Shown here piece after piece: positions 15,686-24,900 of a DNA stretch of 64,000 bases. Source of the stretch: Bryobacterales bacterium. GTDB taxonomy: Bacteria; Acidobacteriota; Terriglobia; Bryobacterales; Bryobacteraceae. Every line of letters begins with the position of its first letter. Position 1 is the stretch's first letter. The translations under genes and the position numbers were made by a program. Location of the stretch: the NCBI GenBank assembly GCA_020847045.1, contig JADLCT010000018.1, positions 1-64,000 of the forward strand, in the 5' to 3' direction. Under the pieces are notes generated by a model that ran no database searches, was not told the DNA's origin, and saw only the letters and a program-made list of their open reading frames with translations.

Positions 15686-16783
15686 TCAAACACGCAGAGG
15701 CAGCAGGCGGACGCGATGAGCCTCGCTGTCGCCGACATACAGGTTGGAATGGCGGTCGATAAAAACTCCATGAGGACGGTTGGTTTGGCAGGCCAGCGGC
15801 GGTCCGTCCGGTCCGTCGCCGCGCGTTCCGTTGCCTATGAGCGTCGTGATTACGCCCCGCTTGAGATCGATGTGGCGTATGGCGTGATTCTCGGTATCGG
15901 CGATGACGACGCCGCCATCGGGGGACCAGGCGATGCCTTTGGGCCCATTCAATCGCGCCTCGCGCGCCGGGCCGCCATCACCCGTATAGCCCTTTTCGCC
16001 CGTTCCGGCCAGGTGCTGGAAGACGCCCTTGCGGGGATCGATGCGGAACACCTTGTTGCCTTCGCGCAGAACGAGGTAGAGATTGCCGCGCGGGTCCAGC
16101 CCGATGGCGCGGGGACCGTTGACGGCCGTGCCTTCTATGGGCGCTCCGTCGGGAGTGGCCTCGCGGGCGCCTGTGCCGAGATAGGTCTCGATGACTCCCG
16201 TATCCAGATCGACGCTGCGGACGCGGTGATTGCCGATATCGCAGATTAGCAGGCGGCCCCGCGGATCGAAGGCGATCGAGTGGGGCTGCGCGAGGTGCGC
16301 CTTCGCGGCCGGGCCGCCATCGCCGGAAAACCCGGCTTCGCCCGTGCCGGCAATGGTGGTGACAATACCGGTGGTGCGTCCCAGCCGCCGCACCGCGTGG
16401 TTCCGCATCTCCACCCAGTACATGTTGCCTTCGCGGTCGAAGCGCACCTCGTAGGGTTCGTTGCACAGGGCCCTGGCGGCCGGCCCGCCGTCGCCCGCGT
16501 AGCCTTTCCGGCCCGTGCCCACGGCGGTGGTGATGAGGCCCGTCTTCAGATCGATGCGGCGGATGACATGGTTGCCGGTTTCGCAGACATAGAGGGCGCC
16601 GCCTGGGCCGGTGGTGAGTCCGTACGGGTTGTTGATCTGGGCCTCGGCGGCCTTGCCGCCATCGTTGGTGTAGCCCGGCACGCCGTTGCCGGCCAGCGTG
16701 TAAGTGGCTACTGGCGTGGCGCACGGAGCGGAGGAGTTCAGCGTGGCGGCCGCGGAGGCGAGCAGGAACTGGCGTCTATGCAT
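15686..16783 (-). CDS. Exported NHL-repeat beta-propeller
   Basis: 365 residues from the ATG at 16783. A Tat-like leader (RRQFLLASAAATL) is followed by about five to six repeats of GxxGYxGDGGPAxxAxLxxP...DxxNHxIRxID, the NHL propeller pattern. No catalytic residues are evident; such proteins usually bind partners or ligands in the periplasm. Its start lies inside the end of the upstream glycosyltransferase gene (46-base overlap, different frame). Confidence 0.85.
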   Translation of the reverse strand: MHRRQFLLASAAATLNSSAPCATPVATYTLAGNGVPGYTNDGGKAAEAQINNPYGLTTGPGGALYVCETGNHVIRRIDLKTGLITTAVGTGRKGYAGDGGPAARALCNEPYEVRFDREGNMYWVEMRNHAVRRLGRTTGIVTTIAGTGEAGFSGDGGPAAKAHLAQPHSIAFDPRGRLLICDIGNHRVRSVDLDTGVIETYLGTGAREATPDGAPIEGTAVNGPRAIGLDPRGNLYLVLREGNKVFRIDPRKGVFQHLAGTGEKGYTGDGGPAREARLNGPKGIAWSPDGGVVIADTENHAIRHIDLKRGVITTLIGNGTRGDGPDGPPLACQTNRPHGVFIDRHSNLYVGDSEAHRVRLLPLRV

Positions 16784-17598
16784 CGACGCAATTCTACAAG
16801 AGCGGCGAGAGTCTGCTCGACCGTGGGCCAGGGATCGGCGGCGCCGGGCGCGGCGCGGACGACGATCGCCGCTGGCGGCGCCCATACGGCGGGATCGGTG
16901 GGGCCGAAAATGGCCAGAGTAGGCGTTCCCGTGGCCGCGGCCAGATGCGTGGGGCCGCTGTCGTTGCCGATGTAATAGGCGGCGTTGCCGAGCCAGGCGG
17001 CCAGTTCACCTGTCCCGGCGAAGCGGCGCGCGGGCAGCGAGGCGGGCAGATCCTCATCCGGTCCGGCCGTGAAGGCGGCGGGCAGGTCGAGTTGGCCGGC
17101 CAGGGCGAGGTACCGTTCGAATGGCCAGTTCTTGCGAGGGCTGCCAGAGAAGGGATGAATCGCGGCGTAGGGCATGGCTTGCATGAGAGGCACGGCGATG
17201 CGGGGGACGCGGCGCTCCAACCGCGCGCCGAGCGATTCGGCCTGCCGAGCGTAAAACTCCGTGGCGGGCAGGTGTGAACCAGCCTCCGGCAGGGCGGGCA
17301 GGAAGGTGAACGGCAGGTGGCGCACGGCGTGACGGAACTCCTCGCGAGCCGAGCCATACCAGCTCACGATGGAGTCGAACGTAGCCAGATGACGCAATAG
17401 CTCAGGTGGCGCCAGGCCGAGTTCCAACAGGTCGAGGCCGGTGGAGGACAGCGCGCGGGCTCGCGTGGCAAAACCGGCCAGCGGAAGATGCGCGGCGGCG
17501 GTCCACACTTCGGTGTAGCTCGTGCGAAGGGCTTCGAGCGCGGGCAGCGAGACGACGAAGTCGCCCAGCGCGCCGGGGCGGATGAGAAGTCGGCGCAC
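16738..17598 (-). CDS. Glycosyltransferase family 9 (heptosyltransferase-like)
   Basis: 286 residues, somewhat shorter than typical 330-350 residue heptosyltransferases. The start MRRLLIRPGALGDFVVSLPALEAL is the classic GT9 N-terminus, and GNDSGPTHLAAATGTPTLAI (about 211-230) is the donor-binding motif. It probably adds a sugar to lipopolysaccharide or a similar surface glycan from the cytoplasmic side. It starts 7 bases after the DsbD-like gene ends, so is likely co-transcribed with the redox genes. Confidence 0.88.
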   Translation of the reverse strand: MRRLLIRPGALGDFVVSLPALEALRTSYTEVWTAAAHLPLAGFATRARALSSTGLDLLELGLAPPELLRHLATFDSIVSWYGSAREEFRHAVRHLPFTFLPALPEAGSHLPATEFYARQAESLGARLERRVPRIAVPLMQAMPYAAIHPFSGSPRKNWPFERYLALAGQLDLPAAFTAGPDEDLPASLPARRFAGTGELAAWLGNAAYYIGNDSGPTHLAAATGTPTLAIFGPTDPAVWAPPAAIVVRAAPGAADPWPTVEQTLAALVELRRCIDASSCSPPRPPR

Positions 17599-17605
17599 GG
17601 GACGG

Positions 17606-18112
17606 CTAGTAGAGATTGACGGCGATCTTCACCTCGGCCGTGCGCGGCGGATAGCAGGCCGTATTGGTGCAGGCCTGGTAGCGCAGCTTGCCGGTGATGA
17701 TCTTTTCGCCCTTGGGTGCCTGGGCGGGAGCATGGAACTTGGTGACGATGTCGAAGCCGCCGGTGTAGACGCTGAGCGGTTTTTCGCTGAACGCATAGCG
17801 CTCCTGGCGCGGCTCCGGGAACGCGATGGCCTTCACCGTGAAGGGCTCGGCGGTCCAGGTGAGCTTGAGGGGGATGAGATACTCGTCGGCCGGCTTGGTG
17901 GAGTTCACGTGGTAGCCGGGGTTCAGCTTCACATGCAGCTTCACGGGCGTTTCCACGCCGGCCTGGATGGCGGCCGTGGCCGGCGCCTGCAGCGTCAGAA
18001 TGTTACTGAACTGCTGGGGCCGCAGTGGCGGCGCGAAGCACAGCAGCGCCAGCGCCAGCGTCAGCTTTGCGGCCCGCGCCCAGCAGATGTTCGATATCGC
18101 GTTGATAGTCAC
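17606..18112 (-). CDS. Free-standing DsbD N-terminal (alpha) domain protein
   Basis: 168 residues: signal-peptide-like segment (~14-33), then a single immunoglobulin-like DsbD alpha domain ending with the redox pair C148 and C153 (YQACTNTACYPP). In full DsbD this domain hands electrons to periplasmic partners, but the membrane and thioredoxin parts are absent here. The next upstream gene is a TlpA thioredoxin, a natural partner. The start lies inside tlpA (110-base overlap, another frame); no later start would keep a signal peptide. Confidence 0.82.
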   Translation of the reverse strand: MTINAISNICWARAAKLTLALALLCFAPPLRPQQFSNILTLQAPATAAIQAGVETPVKLHVKLNPGYHVNSTKPADEYLIPLKLTWTAEPFTVKAIAFPEPRQERYAFSEKPLSVYTGGFDIVTKFHAPAQAPKGEKIITGKLRYQACTNTACYPPRTAEVKIAVNLY

Positions 18113-18587
18113 CTTTGCTCACCAGTCCCACATGCACGGCGGCGATTTTGCCGTCTCGGTCAATCAAGAACGAAGTCGGCAATGAGTCGACGCCGCCATA
18201 GTGCTGGGCCATTACGTCGTTGCCGATGGCCACGCGGTAGTTCACCTTGACACGCTCGACGTAGGGTTTGACAACCTCCCACCCCTCTTCGTCCATCGAC
18301 ACGCCGAGCACGGCGAAGCCCTTGTCGCGGTAGTTCTTCTCAAACTCCATGAACCAGGGGATCTCCAGCTTGCAGGGGCCGCACCATGTGGCCCAGAAGT
18401 TAAGCAGCACCACCTTGCCCTTGTATTCGCCGAGGTTGAAGCTCTTGCCCTGGGCGTCCTTCAGCGTGAAGGCGGGGGCCGGGTTGCGCTTGGCCGCCGG
18501 CTTGATGGCGGCGGCGCCCGGCGGCGCATACGAACAGGCCGCAAAGAGCATGATGACCAAGGCTGTGGCAAAGGGGGCGCGCTGCAA
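18003..18587 (-). CDS. TlpA-type periplasmic thioredoxin
   Basis: 194 residues. Membrane-directing N-terminus (~1-27, with LFAAC resembling a weak lipobox), then a thioredoxin fold with WCGPC at 68-72 and cis-Pro in SLPTSFLIDRDGKI. TlpA/ResA proteins reduce disulfides in exported proteins or in apocytochrome c. The C-terminal ~30 residues (Ala/Gly/Arg-rich) lie where the DsbD-like gene begins, so they may be a by-product of the overlap. 21 bases separate it from the HExxH gene. Confidence 0.9.
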   Translation of the reverse strand: MQRAPFATALVIMLFAACSYAPPGAAAIKPAAKRNPAPAFTLKDAQGKSFNLGEYKGKVVLLNFWATWCGPCKLEIPWFMEFEKNYRDKGFAVLGVSMDEEGWEVVKPYVERVKVNYRVAIGNDVMAQHYGGVDSLPTSFLIDRDGKIAAVHVGLVSKGDYQRDIEHLLGAGRKADAGAGAAVLRAATAAPAVQ

Positions 18588-18608
18588 GAAAATCTCCTTG
18601 TATCCAGT

Positions 18609-19181
18609 CTATAAGGGAATGGCCCGATCCCCAAACTGTTGGATGAACCAGCGGCGTCTTGGTTTCCGCCAACAGTGAGAAAGTGTGAATTCTTCGTGAC
18701 GGGCCAGGCCCGCGTAGAGCCAGGCGGCGGTGTCGCAGAAGGCTTCGCAGACATAGTCGCGCCAGCGCGGAGTGGAGCGTGCGGGGTCGGCGGGCGTCAG
18801 CCTGGCTTTGCGCCATTCGGCGCTCCAGCCGAGCTCGCCCCTGGCGCGGGCGGCGAATTCGCGGGCCAGCAGCGCCCGCCAGGAGGCGCGCGCCGGATTC
18901 CCCAAGCGCAGCCAGGCAAAGTGGAAGAGCTCGTGGACGAGAATCCTGCGCCACTCCTGGGGGTGGCGGCGAAGCCCCGAGTCGAGCACGATCAGACGCC
19001 TGCGCAGGAACGAGGCCGCGTGCACCTCCTTGCCGCCGCGAGCCACCAGCGCGCCGCGCCGGACTAGCAAAGGCGTCCGGTAGCTGAGCCGCAAGGGCGC
19101 GCCGGTCAGCGCGGGCAGCTGGCCGCCGTCAAGGCTGCATCGGGAGGGTATGAACCGCCTCGGCCTTGATCGCGGGCGCAT
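18609..19181 (-). CDS. Unrecognised HExxH (zincin-like) protein
   Basis: 190 residues, family not recognised. It contains HELFH (83-87), a zinc-protease signature, and 59 residues further CEAFCDTAAW with E146 and D150, like the third-ligand helix of gluzincins. No signal peptide is visible from this start. The start is uncertain: the ATG at 19181 overlaps the isomerase gene by 53 bases, and the first ~20 residues look non-native. Likely a small metallopeptidase or a dead relative; its place between a periplasmic isomerase and TlpA suggests an envelope link. Confidence 0.65.
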   Translation of the reverse strand: MRPRSRPRRFIPSRCSLDGGQLPALTGAPLRLSYRTPLLVRRGALVARGGKEVHAASFLRRRLIVLDSGLRRHPQEWRRILVHELFHFAWLRLGNPARASWRALLAREFAARARGELGWSAEWRKARLTPADPARSTPRWRDYVCEAFCDTAAWLYAGLARHEEFTLSHCWRKPRRRWFIQQFGDRAIPL

Positions 19182-20889
19182 CGATGATCTTCACCTGGAT
19201 GCTGTTGCGCATCTTCTCGAACCACTTCTGGAACTTGGCCTGGCGGATCTCCTCGTACAACTGGTTGCGGATTTCGCCGTAGGGGATGGGCTTCAGCTCC
19301 TCGACGCGGAACAGGTAGAAGCCGTTGGGTTGTTGGATGGGCTGTGTCACCGCGCCGGCGGGCGTGGCGAAAATGGCTCTGCGCACGTTCTCGGGTACGC
19401 GCGTGTCGGAGGCGGCTATCGGCATGAATTCACCGTTCTTGGCTTTGGTGCCCGGGTCGTCGCTGTATTCCTGGACGAGCAACGTAAAGTCGGTTCCGGC
19501 CTTCACCTTGGCCAGTACCTCTTCGGCGCGGAGCCTGGCCTCTTTATCGTTGCGAGGCTTCTGCGTGGCGCCCGGCGGCGGCGGAACCAGGCTGTAGGAG
19601 ATGTAGATCATCTTTACGGTGGCGCGCTGGTAACGCTTCAGGTTGTCTCGATAGTAGCTCTCCACCTCCTCGGCCGAATTCGAGATGCCGTTCATGGTCT
19701 CGTCGATCTGGGCCTGCATGAGGGTCTGCATGTCGTTCCAGCGGATGCGGTCCGAAGCCGGAGGCGCCTGATCGAGCTTGGAGTCGCGGGCTTCCTGGGC
19801 GAACCCTCGCATCATGGCCAACTGGATGAGAAACTCCTTGGGTTGGCGGGCGGCAGCCTGGCGGACGGCGGGCGGCGCGCCGTTGAGCACCTGGTTCATC
19901 TGCTCGGCCGTGTAGGCGCGGCCATCCACGGTGGCGACCACGGTTTCCGGCGTCAGCTCGGGCGGCGCTTCGCGGCCCGGCGTGGCCGGGGCCAGCATCT
20001 GGAAGAAGACCGGACTCTTCACCTCCACCAGGGCCGAGTCGTGGCGTTCCTTGATCATGCGCTCCATGGCGGCGTAGCGCAACTCGTCGGCGATCATGCC
20101 GGAGACCTCCGTGATGGGGGCGACATGCAGCGAAAGCACCTGCAGGATGTAGAAGGCGTTGCCGAACTGCAGCGGCTCGGTGTACTGGCCGGGAAGGGTG
20201 GCGAAAACGGCCTTCTTCACCGCCTCGGGCAGCTTCGAGTTGGGCAGGATGGTAGGGTGTTCCTTTTTGTACGCCTCGGCGGCCTTGGGGTCGGACTCAC
20301 GCTCCATGGTGGCGGCAAACGGCGCGCCGGCGCGGAGCTTGGCCCACACCTCCTGGGCGCGCGTGCGCGAGGCGGCTTCGGTGCGCAGTGCGCCGCCGCC
20401 GTTGTCATAGGGGATGACGATGGGGAGCACCTCGGCCACGCGGTAGCGCATCAGGTTGCCTTTGTAGGCGGCCTCGATGGCGGTTGGCTCGACGGGCCTC
20501 GTCTTGGTGCGCTCCTCGATCATGGCCATCATGAGCACGGTATTCTGTTGCCACTCCAGACGGTCCTTGTACGGCGAGCGTTTGTCGAGTCCGGCTTTGC
20601 GCGCTTCGGCCGTCAACAGGCTGAGCATGTTGTAGCGCTCAAAAAAGTCCCGCGGGTCGGCCGAAACCGCCTGGTTGATCGTGTCAGGAGCGTTGGCCAA
20701 AATCGCGCGAAGCCCACCCAGCGTGACGGGTTTGCCGTCCACTTCGGCGACAACATGCGTGGGAGGAAGCGTTTCGCTGCGCGTGGCTGTCTCTTGTGCG
20801 AACGCCGAGCCCGCGCACACCAGCATGGCGCAGGCGAGCGCCGCGCACGCCGTGCTGGCGCGGACAGAGACCGGTACCTGAATTTTCAT
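19129..20889 (-). CDS. Periplasmic double-parvulin peptidyl-prolyl isomerase (SurA/PrsA-like)
   Basis: 586 residues. Signal peptide ~1-32 (cut after AFA). Two copies of the same module follow: a chaperone segment opening VVAEVDGKPVT (~46) or VVATVDGRAYT (~310), then a helical part and a parvulin-type rotamase domain (~150-270 and ~430-550; the second is better kept, with GEFMPIA and FYLFRVEEL). SurA also has two parvulin domains but only one chaperone segment, so the tandem arrangement differs. It would fold or escort outer-membrane proteins. First gene of the minus-strand run reaching 12325. Confidence 0.85.
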   Translation of the reverse strand: MKIQVPVSVRASTACAALACAMLVCAGSAFAQETATRSETLPPTHVVAEVDGKPVTLGGLRAILANAPDTINQAVSADPRDFFERYNMLSLLTAEARKAGLDKRSPYKDRLEWQQNTVLMMAMIEERTKTRPVEPTAIEAAYKGNLMRYRVAEVLPIVIPYDNGGGALRTEAASRTRAQEVWAKLRAGAPFAATMERESDPKAAEAYKKEHPTILPNSKLPEAVKKAVFATLPGQYTEPLQFGNAFYILQVLSLHVAPITEVSGMIADELRYAAMERMIKERHDSALVEVKSPVFFQMLAPATPGREAPPELTPETVVATVDGRAYTAEQMNQVLNGAPPAVRQAAARQPKEFLIQLAMMRGFAQEARDSKLDQAPPASDRIRWNDMQTLMQAQIDETMNGISNSAEEVESYYRDNLKRYQRATVKMIYISYSLVPPPPGATQKPRNDKEARLRAEEVLAKVKAGTDFTLLVQEYSDDPGTKAKNGEFMPIAASDTRVPENVRRAIFATPAGAVTQPIQQPNGFYLFRVEELKPIPYGEIRNQLYEEIRQAKFQKWFEKMRNSIQVKIIDAPAIKAEAVHTLPMQP

Positions 20890-20962
20890 GGGATATCGCT
20901 ATTGTAACAAGACGTAAGAACCTGGCTTTTGTCAGTATTCATGGCGCTGCGGACTGCGTGCT

Positions 20963-21850
20963 TTACGCCGGCTCCTCCTCGCGCAACAACGCAAGAAAGC
21001 TCTCGGCGGCCCTGTTGAACCGCTTCCGGCTATGGTGAATGATGCCGAGCGGGCGGAACAACGCGGGTTTGTCCAGACGAATGGCCACCAGACGGCCCTG
21101 CTCCACCTCGTGACGCAGAATCCGCACGGGCAGAATCGAGATCCCCTCGTTCAACGCCACGGCCTCCTTCATCATCTGGATATTGTCAAACCGCATGGCC
21201 ACGTTTACGGCCACGCCGGCGTCGCTGAGGTACTGCTTGACGTGCGCGGCGATGGGAAGGTCCTCGTCGAAGCCGACAAAATCGGCCCCTGCCAGATCGG
21301 ACGGCTGGAGCCACACCTTTTGGGCCAGCGGGTGTTGGGGGGCGACGGCCACCACCATGCGCTCCTGCCGCCAGGGCGTGGCGCTGATCTCCCGCGTCTC
21401 ATTGGGGTAGCTCACCAAGCCCAGGTCGGCGCGGTCGGCGAGGATCGCTTCATAAATCTTCTCGGGCCGGAGGTAGGTAACCACCAATTCAGCGCCAGGG
21501 AACCGCTCGCTGAATTCGGTTTCCAACCGCGACATCTCCGACAAGCCGACCGAATAGATAGAAGCCACCCGCACCTGCCCCTCCACGCGTTCCTTGAGAC
21601 GCTCGATCGAGGCATCGAACTCGTCCTTGCGGTGGAGAATGTCCTGGCAAAAGTCGAAATAGAGGCGTCCGGCCTCAGTCAACTGAAGAGGCCGGGTGGA
21701 ACGGTCCACCAGAATGACGCCCAGGCCGCGTTCCAGCTCCTGCAGATGCTGGCTCGCGGCGGACTGGCTAATGCCATTGTTTTCAGCGCCTTTTGAGATC
21801 GAGCGTTCGTGGGCGAGATCACGAAATAAGCGAATATGATGAAAGTCCAC
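20963..21850 (-). CDS. LysR family regulator, probable regulator of gltBD
   Basis: 295 residues from a GTG start (AGGATGG upstream). Helix-turn-helix at ~1-60 (SISKGAENNGISQSAASQHLQELE), effector domain after ~90. It is divergent from gltB over 141 bases, the same layout as Bacillus GltC, a LysR activator of glutamate synthase; function is inferred from position only. A TATAAT (-10, 21889-21894 on the minus strand) for its own promoter overlaps the dyad described below. Confidence 0.88.
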   Translation of the reverse strand: MDFHHIRLFRDLAHERSISKGAENNGISQSAASQHLQELERGLGVILVDRSTRPLQLTEAGRLYFDFCQDILHRKDEFDASIERLKERVEGQVRVASIYSVGLSEMSRLETEFSERFPGAELVVTYLRPEKIYEAILADRADLGLVSYPNETREISATPWRQERMVVAVAPQHPLAQKVWLQPSDLAGADFVGFDEDLPIAAHVKQYLSDAGVAVNVAMRFDNIQMMKEAVALNEGISILPVRILRHEVEQGRLVAIRLDKPALFRPLGIIHHSRKRFNRAAESFLALLREEEPA

Positions 21851-21877
21851 AGATCCATCCTATCATTCAATTATCTA

Positions 21878-21893
21878 ATAATATACAGATTAT
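21878..21893. promoter_or_regulatory. Dyad between LysR gene and gltB, candidate operator
   Basis: ATAAT-N6-ATTAT in a locally AT-rich stretch that contrasts with the GC-rich surroundings. It is centred about 52 bases upstream of the predicted gltB transcription start, a normal position for LysR activator contact, and covers the predicted -10 of the regulator gene, fitting self-repression. Confidence 0.5.
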
Positions 21894-21902
21894 AAGTTCT
21901 GT

Positions 21903-21931
21903 TTGACTAATTGTGAGCCTGTCGCTATACT
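21903..21931 (+). promoter_or_regulatory. Sigma-70-type promoter of gltBD
   Basis: TTGACT (21903-21908), 17-base spacer, TATACT (21926-21931). Start of RNA expected near 21938, giving a leader of about 54 bases with a GGGAG/CTCCC hairpin (21946-21966) and GGAGAGG 6 bases before the GTG of gltB. Confidence 0.75.
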
Positions 21932-21991
21932 CGGTAACTATCCAAGGGAGAACCGTCCCCACTCCCATTTTCCCTGATGGAGAGGTAAACC

Positions 21992-24900
21992 GTGAGCCAG
22001 CAATTTCCGAACTCCGATTCTCACGATCACCACCGCATTCCGGTGGGCGATGTGCATCCCACCCGGACCGAACCCGGGCTGCCGCCCGCGCAAGGCCTGT
22101 ACAACCCGTTGTTGGAGCGGGACGCCTGCGGTTTAGGGTTTGTGGTGAACATCAATAATGAATCCTCCCACGACATTGTGACGAAGGGAATTCAGATCCT
22201 GATCAACCTGACGCATCGCGGCGCGTGTGGTTGCGATCCGGACACTGGGGATGGCGCGGGTATTCTGATTCAGATTCCTCACGCCTTCTTTCAACGGGAA
22301 TGCGGAGCGTTAGGTTTCCAACTGCCGCCGGCGGGCGGTTATGGCGTGGGTATGGTGTTTCTGCCGGTGGACCGGCAGCCGCGCTACACCTGCGAAGGCG
22401 TGCTCGAGCGGATCGCGCGGGAAGAGGGGTTGGAGGTTCTGGGCTGGCGCGACACGCCCGTGAATCCGAACGCGATCGGACGTTTGGCGCGCGCCGCGCA
22501 GCCCTACATTCAGCAGATCTTCCTGAAGCCGGCCGGCGAGATGACGCAGGACGATCTGGAGCGCAAGCTCTACCTGGTGCGCAAGCAGGCCGAGGCGGAG
22601 ATCGCCGCCAGCGACATCGCGCAAAAAGACTTTTTCTATTTGCCGTCGCTCTCCACGCGGACCATCGTCTATAAAGGCCTGCTGCTGGCGCCGCAGATTG
22701 CCGAGTTCTACAAGGAGTTGAAGGACGAGACCCTGGTGAGCGCGCTGTGTCTGGTCCATCAGCGCTTTTCGACGAACACCTTTCCCACCTGGCAACTGGC
22801 GCACCCGTTCCGCCACATCTGCCACAACGGCGAGATCAACACGATTCAGGGCAACCGGAACTGGATGCACGCGCGGCAGGCGGTGCTGAAGTCTACTCTG
22901 TTCGGCGGCGAGTTGAGCAAGGCGTTCCCGGTGATTCAGCCGGGCGGCAGCGATTCGGCGAGCTTCGATAACGCGGCGGAGATGCTGTTCCAGGCCGGCC
23001 GCAGCCTGCCGCACGTGATGTCGATGCTGATTCCCGAGGCCTGGGATCACGACGTCACCATGCCGGCGGAAAAGAAGGCCTACTACGAGTACCACGCCTC
23101 GCTGATGGAGCCCTGGGACGGTCCGGCGGCCATCGCCTTCACCGACGGACGCGTGATTGGCGCGACGCTGGACCGGAACGGTCTGCGGCCGGCGCGGTAT
23201 GTGGTGACCAACGACGGCGTGCTGATCATGGCTTCGGAAACGGGCGTGCTGCCGGTGGAGCCCGCCAACGTGAAGTTCCGGGGACGGCTGCAACCGGGCA
23301 AGATGCTGTTGTGCGATCTGGAAGCCAGGCGTATTGTGCCCGACGAGGAGCTGAAGGCCCAACTGGCCGGCCGGAATCCTTACGGCGAATGGATTCACAA
23401 GCAGCAGGTTTTGATCGACGAGCTGCCGGCGCCGGGACGCTGGCATCAAACCGATTTCGACACGCTGCTGCCCCGCCAGCGCGCTTTCGGCTACACGGAT
23501 GAGGATCTGAAGACGATTCTCGCTCCGATGGCCATGAAGGGCGAGGAGCCGATCGGCTCCATGGGCACGGACACGCCGCTGGCCTGCCTGTCGGACAAGC
23601 CGCAGCCGCTGTTCCATTACTTCAAACAGTTGTTCGCGCAGGTGACCAATCCGCCGATCGACCCGATTCGCGAGGAGCTGGTCATGTCGCTGACCAGCTA
23701 CATCGGCACCGAGCGTAATATTCTCGACGAGACGCCCGAGCACTGCCACACGCTGAAGCTGAAGGACCCCATCCTGACCAACTACGACCTGGAGAAGCTG
23801 CGGCGGGTCTCGCACGGCGACTTTCTGTCGACGACGCTGTACGGCGTGTTTCCGGCCGAGGGCGGGGCCAAGGAGTTGCAACGGGCGCTGGACGGCGTGT
23901 GCCGCCGGGCGTCGTGGGCGATCAAGTCCGGCTACACGCTGCTGGTGCTGAGCGACCGCAACGTGGATGCCGAGTACGCGCCGATTCCCTCGCTGCTGAT
24001 GCTGTCGGCCGTGCATCATCACCTGATCCGGGAGGGTACGCGGACGCAGGTGGCGCTGATTGTCGAAAGCGGCGAGCCGCGCGAGGTGATGCATTACAGC
24101 CTGCTGATCGGCTACGGCGCCAGCGCCGTGAACCCGTATCTGGCCATCGAGACGCTGGAGGACATGCAGAACAAGGGTCTGCTGGGCGCGGCGGGTTTTG
24201 AAACGGCGCTCAAGAACTACAAAAAGGCCATCAACAAGGGCCTGCTGAAGGTGTTCTCGAAGATGGGCATCTCGACGCTGCAGAGCTACCGCGGCGCGCA
24301 GGTGTTCGAGGCCGTCGGCCTGGCCAAGAGCCTGGTGGACCGCTACTTCACCGGCACGGCGTCGCGCATCGAAGGCGTCGATCTGGAGGTGCTGGCGCGC
24401 GAGGCCAAGATGAAGCACGACCTCGCCTACCAGCCGGTGACCGAAGCCGAGACGGAACTGATGACCGGCGGCAGCTACCAGTACAGGACGCGCGGCGAGT
24501 ATCACCTGTTGAACCCGGCCACCATCGCCAAGCTGCAGCACGCCGTGCGCTCGGAAGATCAGAAGAAGGCCTACGCCACCTACGAAGAGTATTCCCGGCT
24601 CATCAACGATCAGAGCAAGACGCTGTGCACGCTGCGCGGCCTGATGGAGTTCCAGTCCGGCGGCCAGCCCGTGCCGCTGGAGGAGGTGGAGCCGGCCAGC
24701 GAGATCGTGAAGCGTTTCGCCACCGGCGCCATGAGCTTCGGAAGCATCTCGAAGGAGGCGCACGAAACGCTGGCCATTGCCATGAACCGCATCGGCGGCC
24801 GTTCCAATACGGGCGAAGGCGGCGAGGACGAGGCGCGGTTCCCGCGCGAAGCCAACGGCGACTGGCGGCGCTCGGCGATCAAGCAGGTGGCCAGCGGGCG

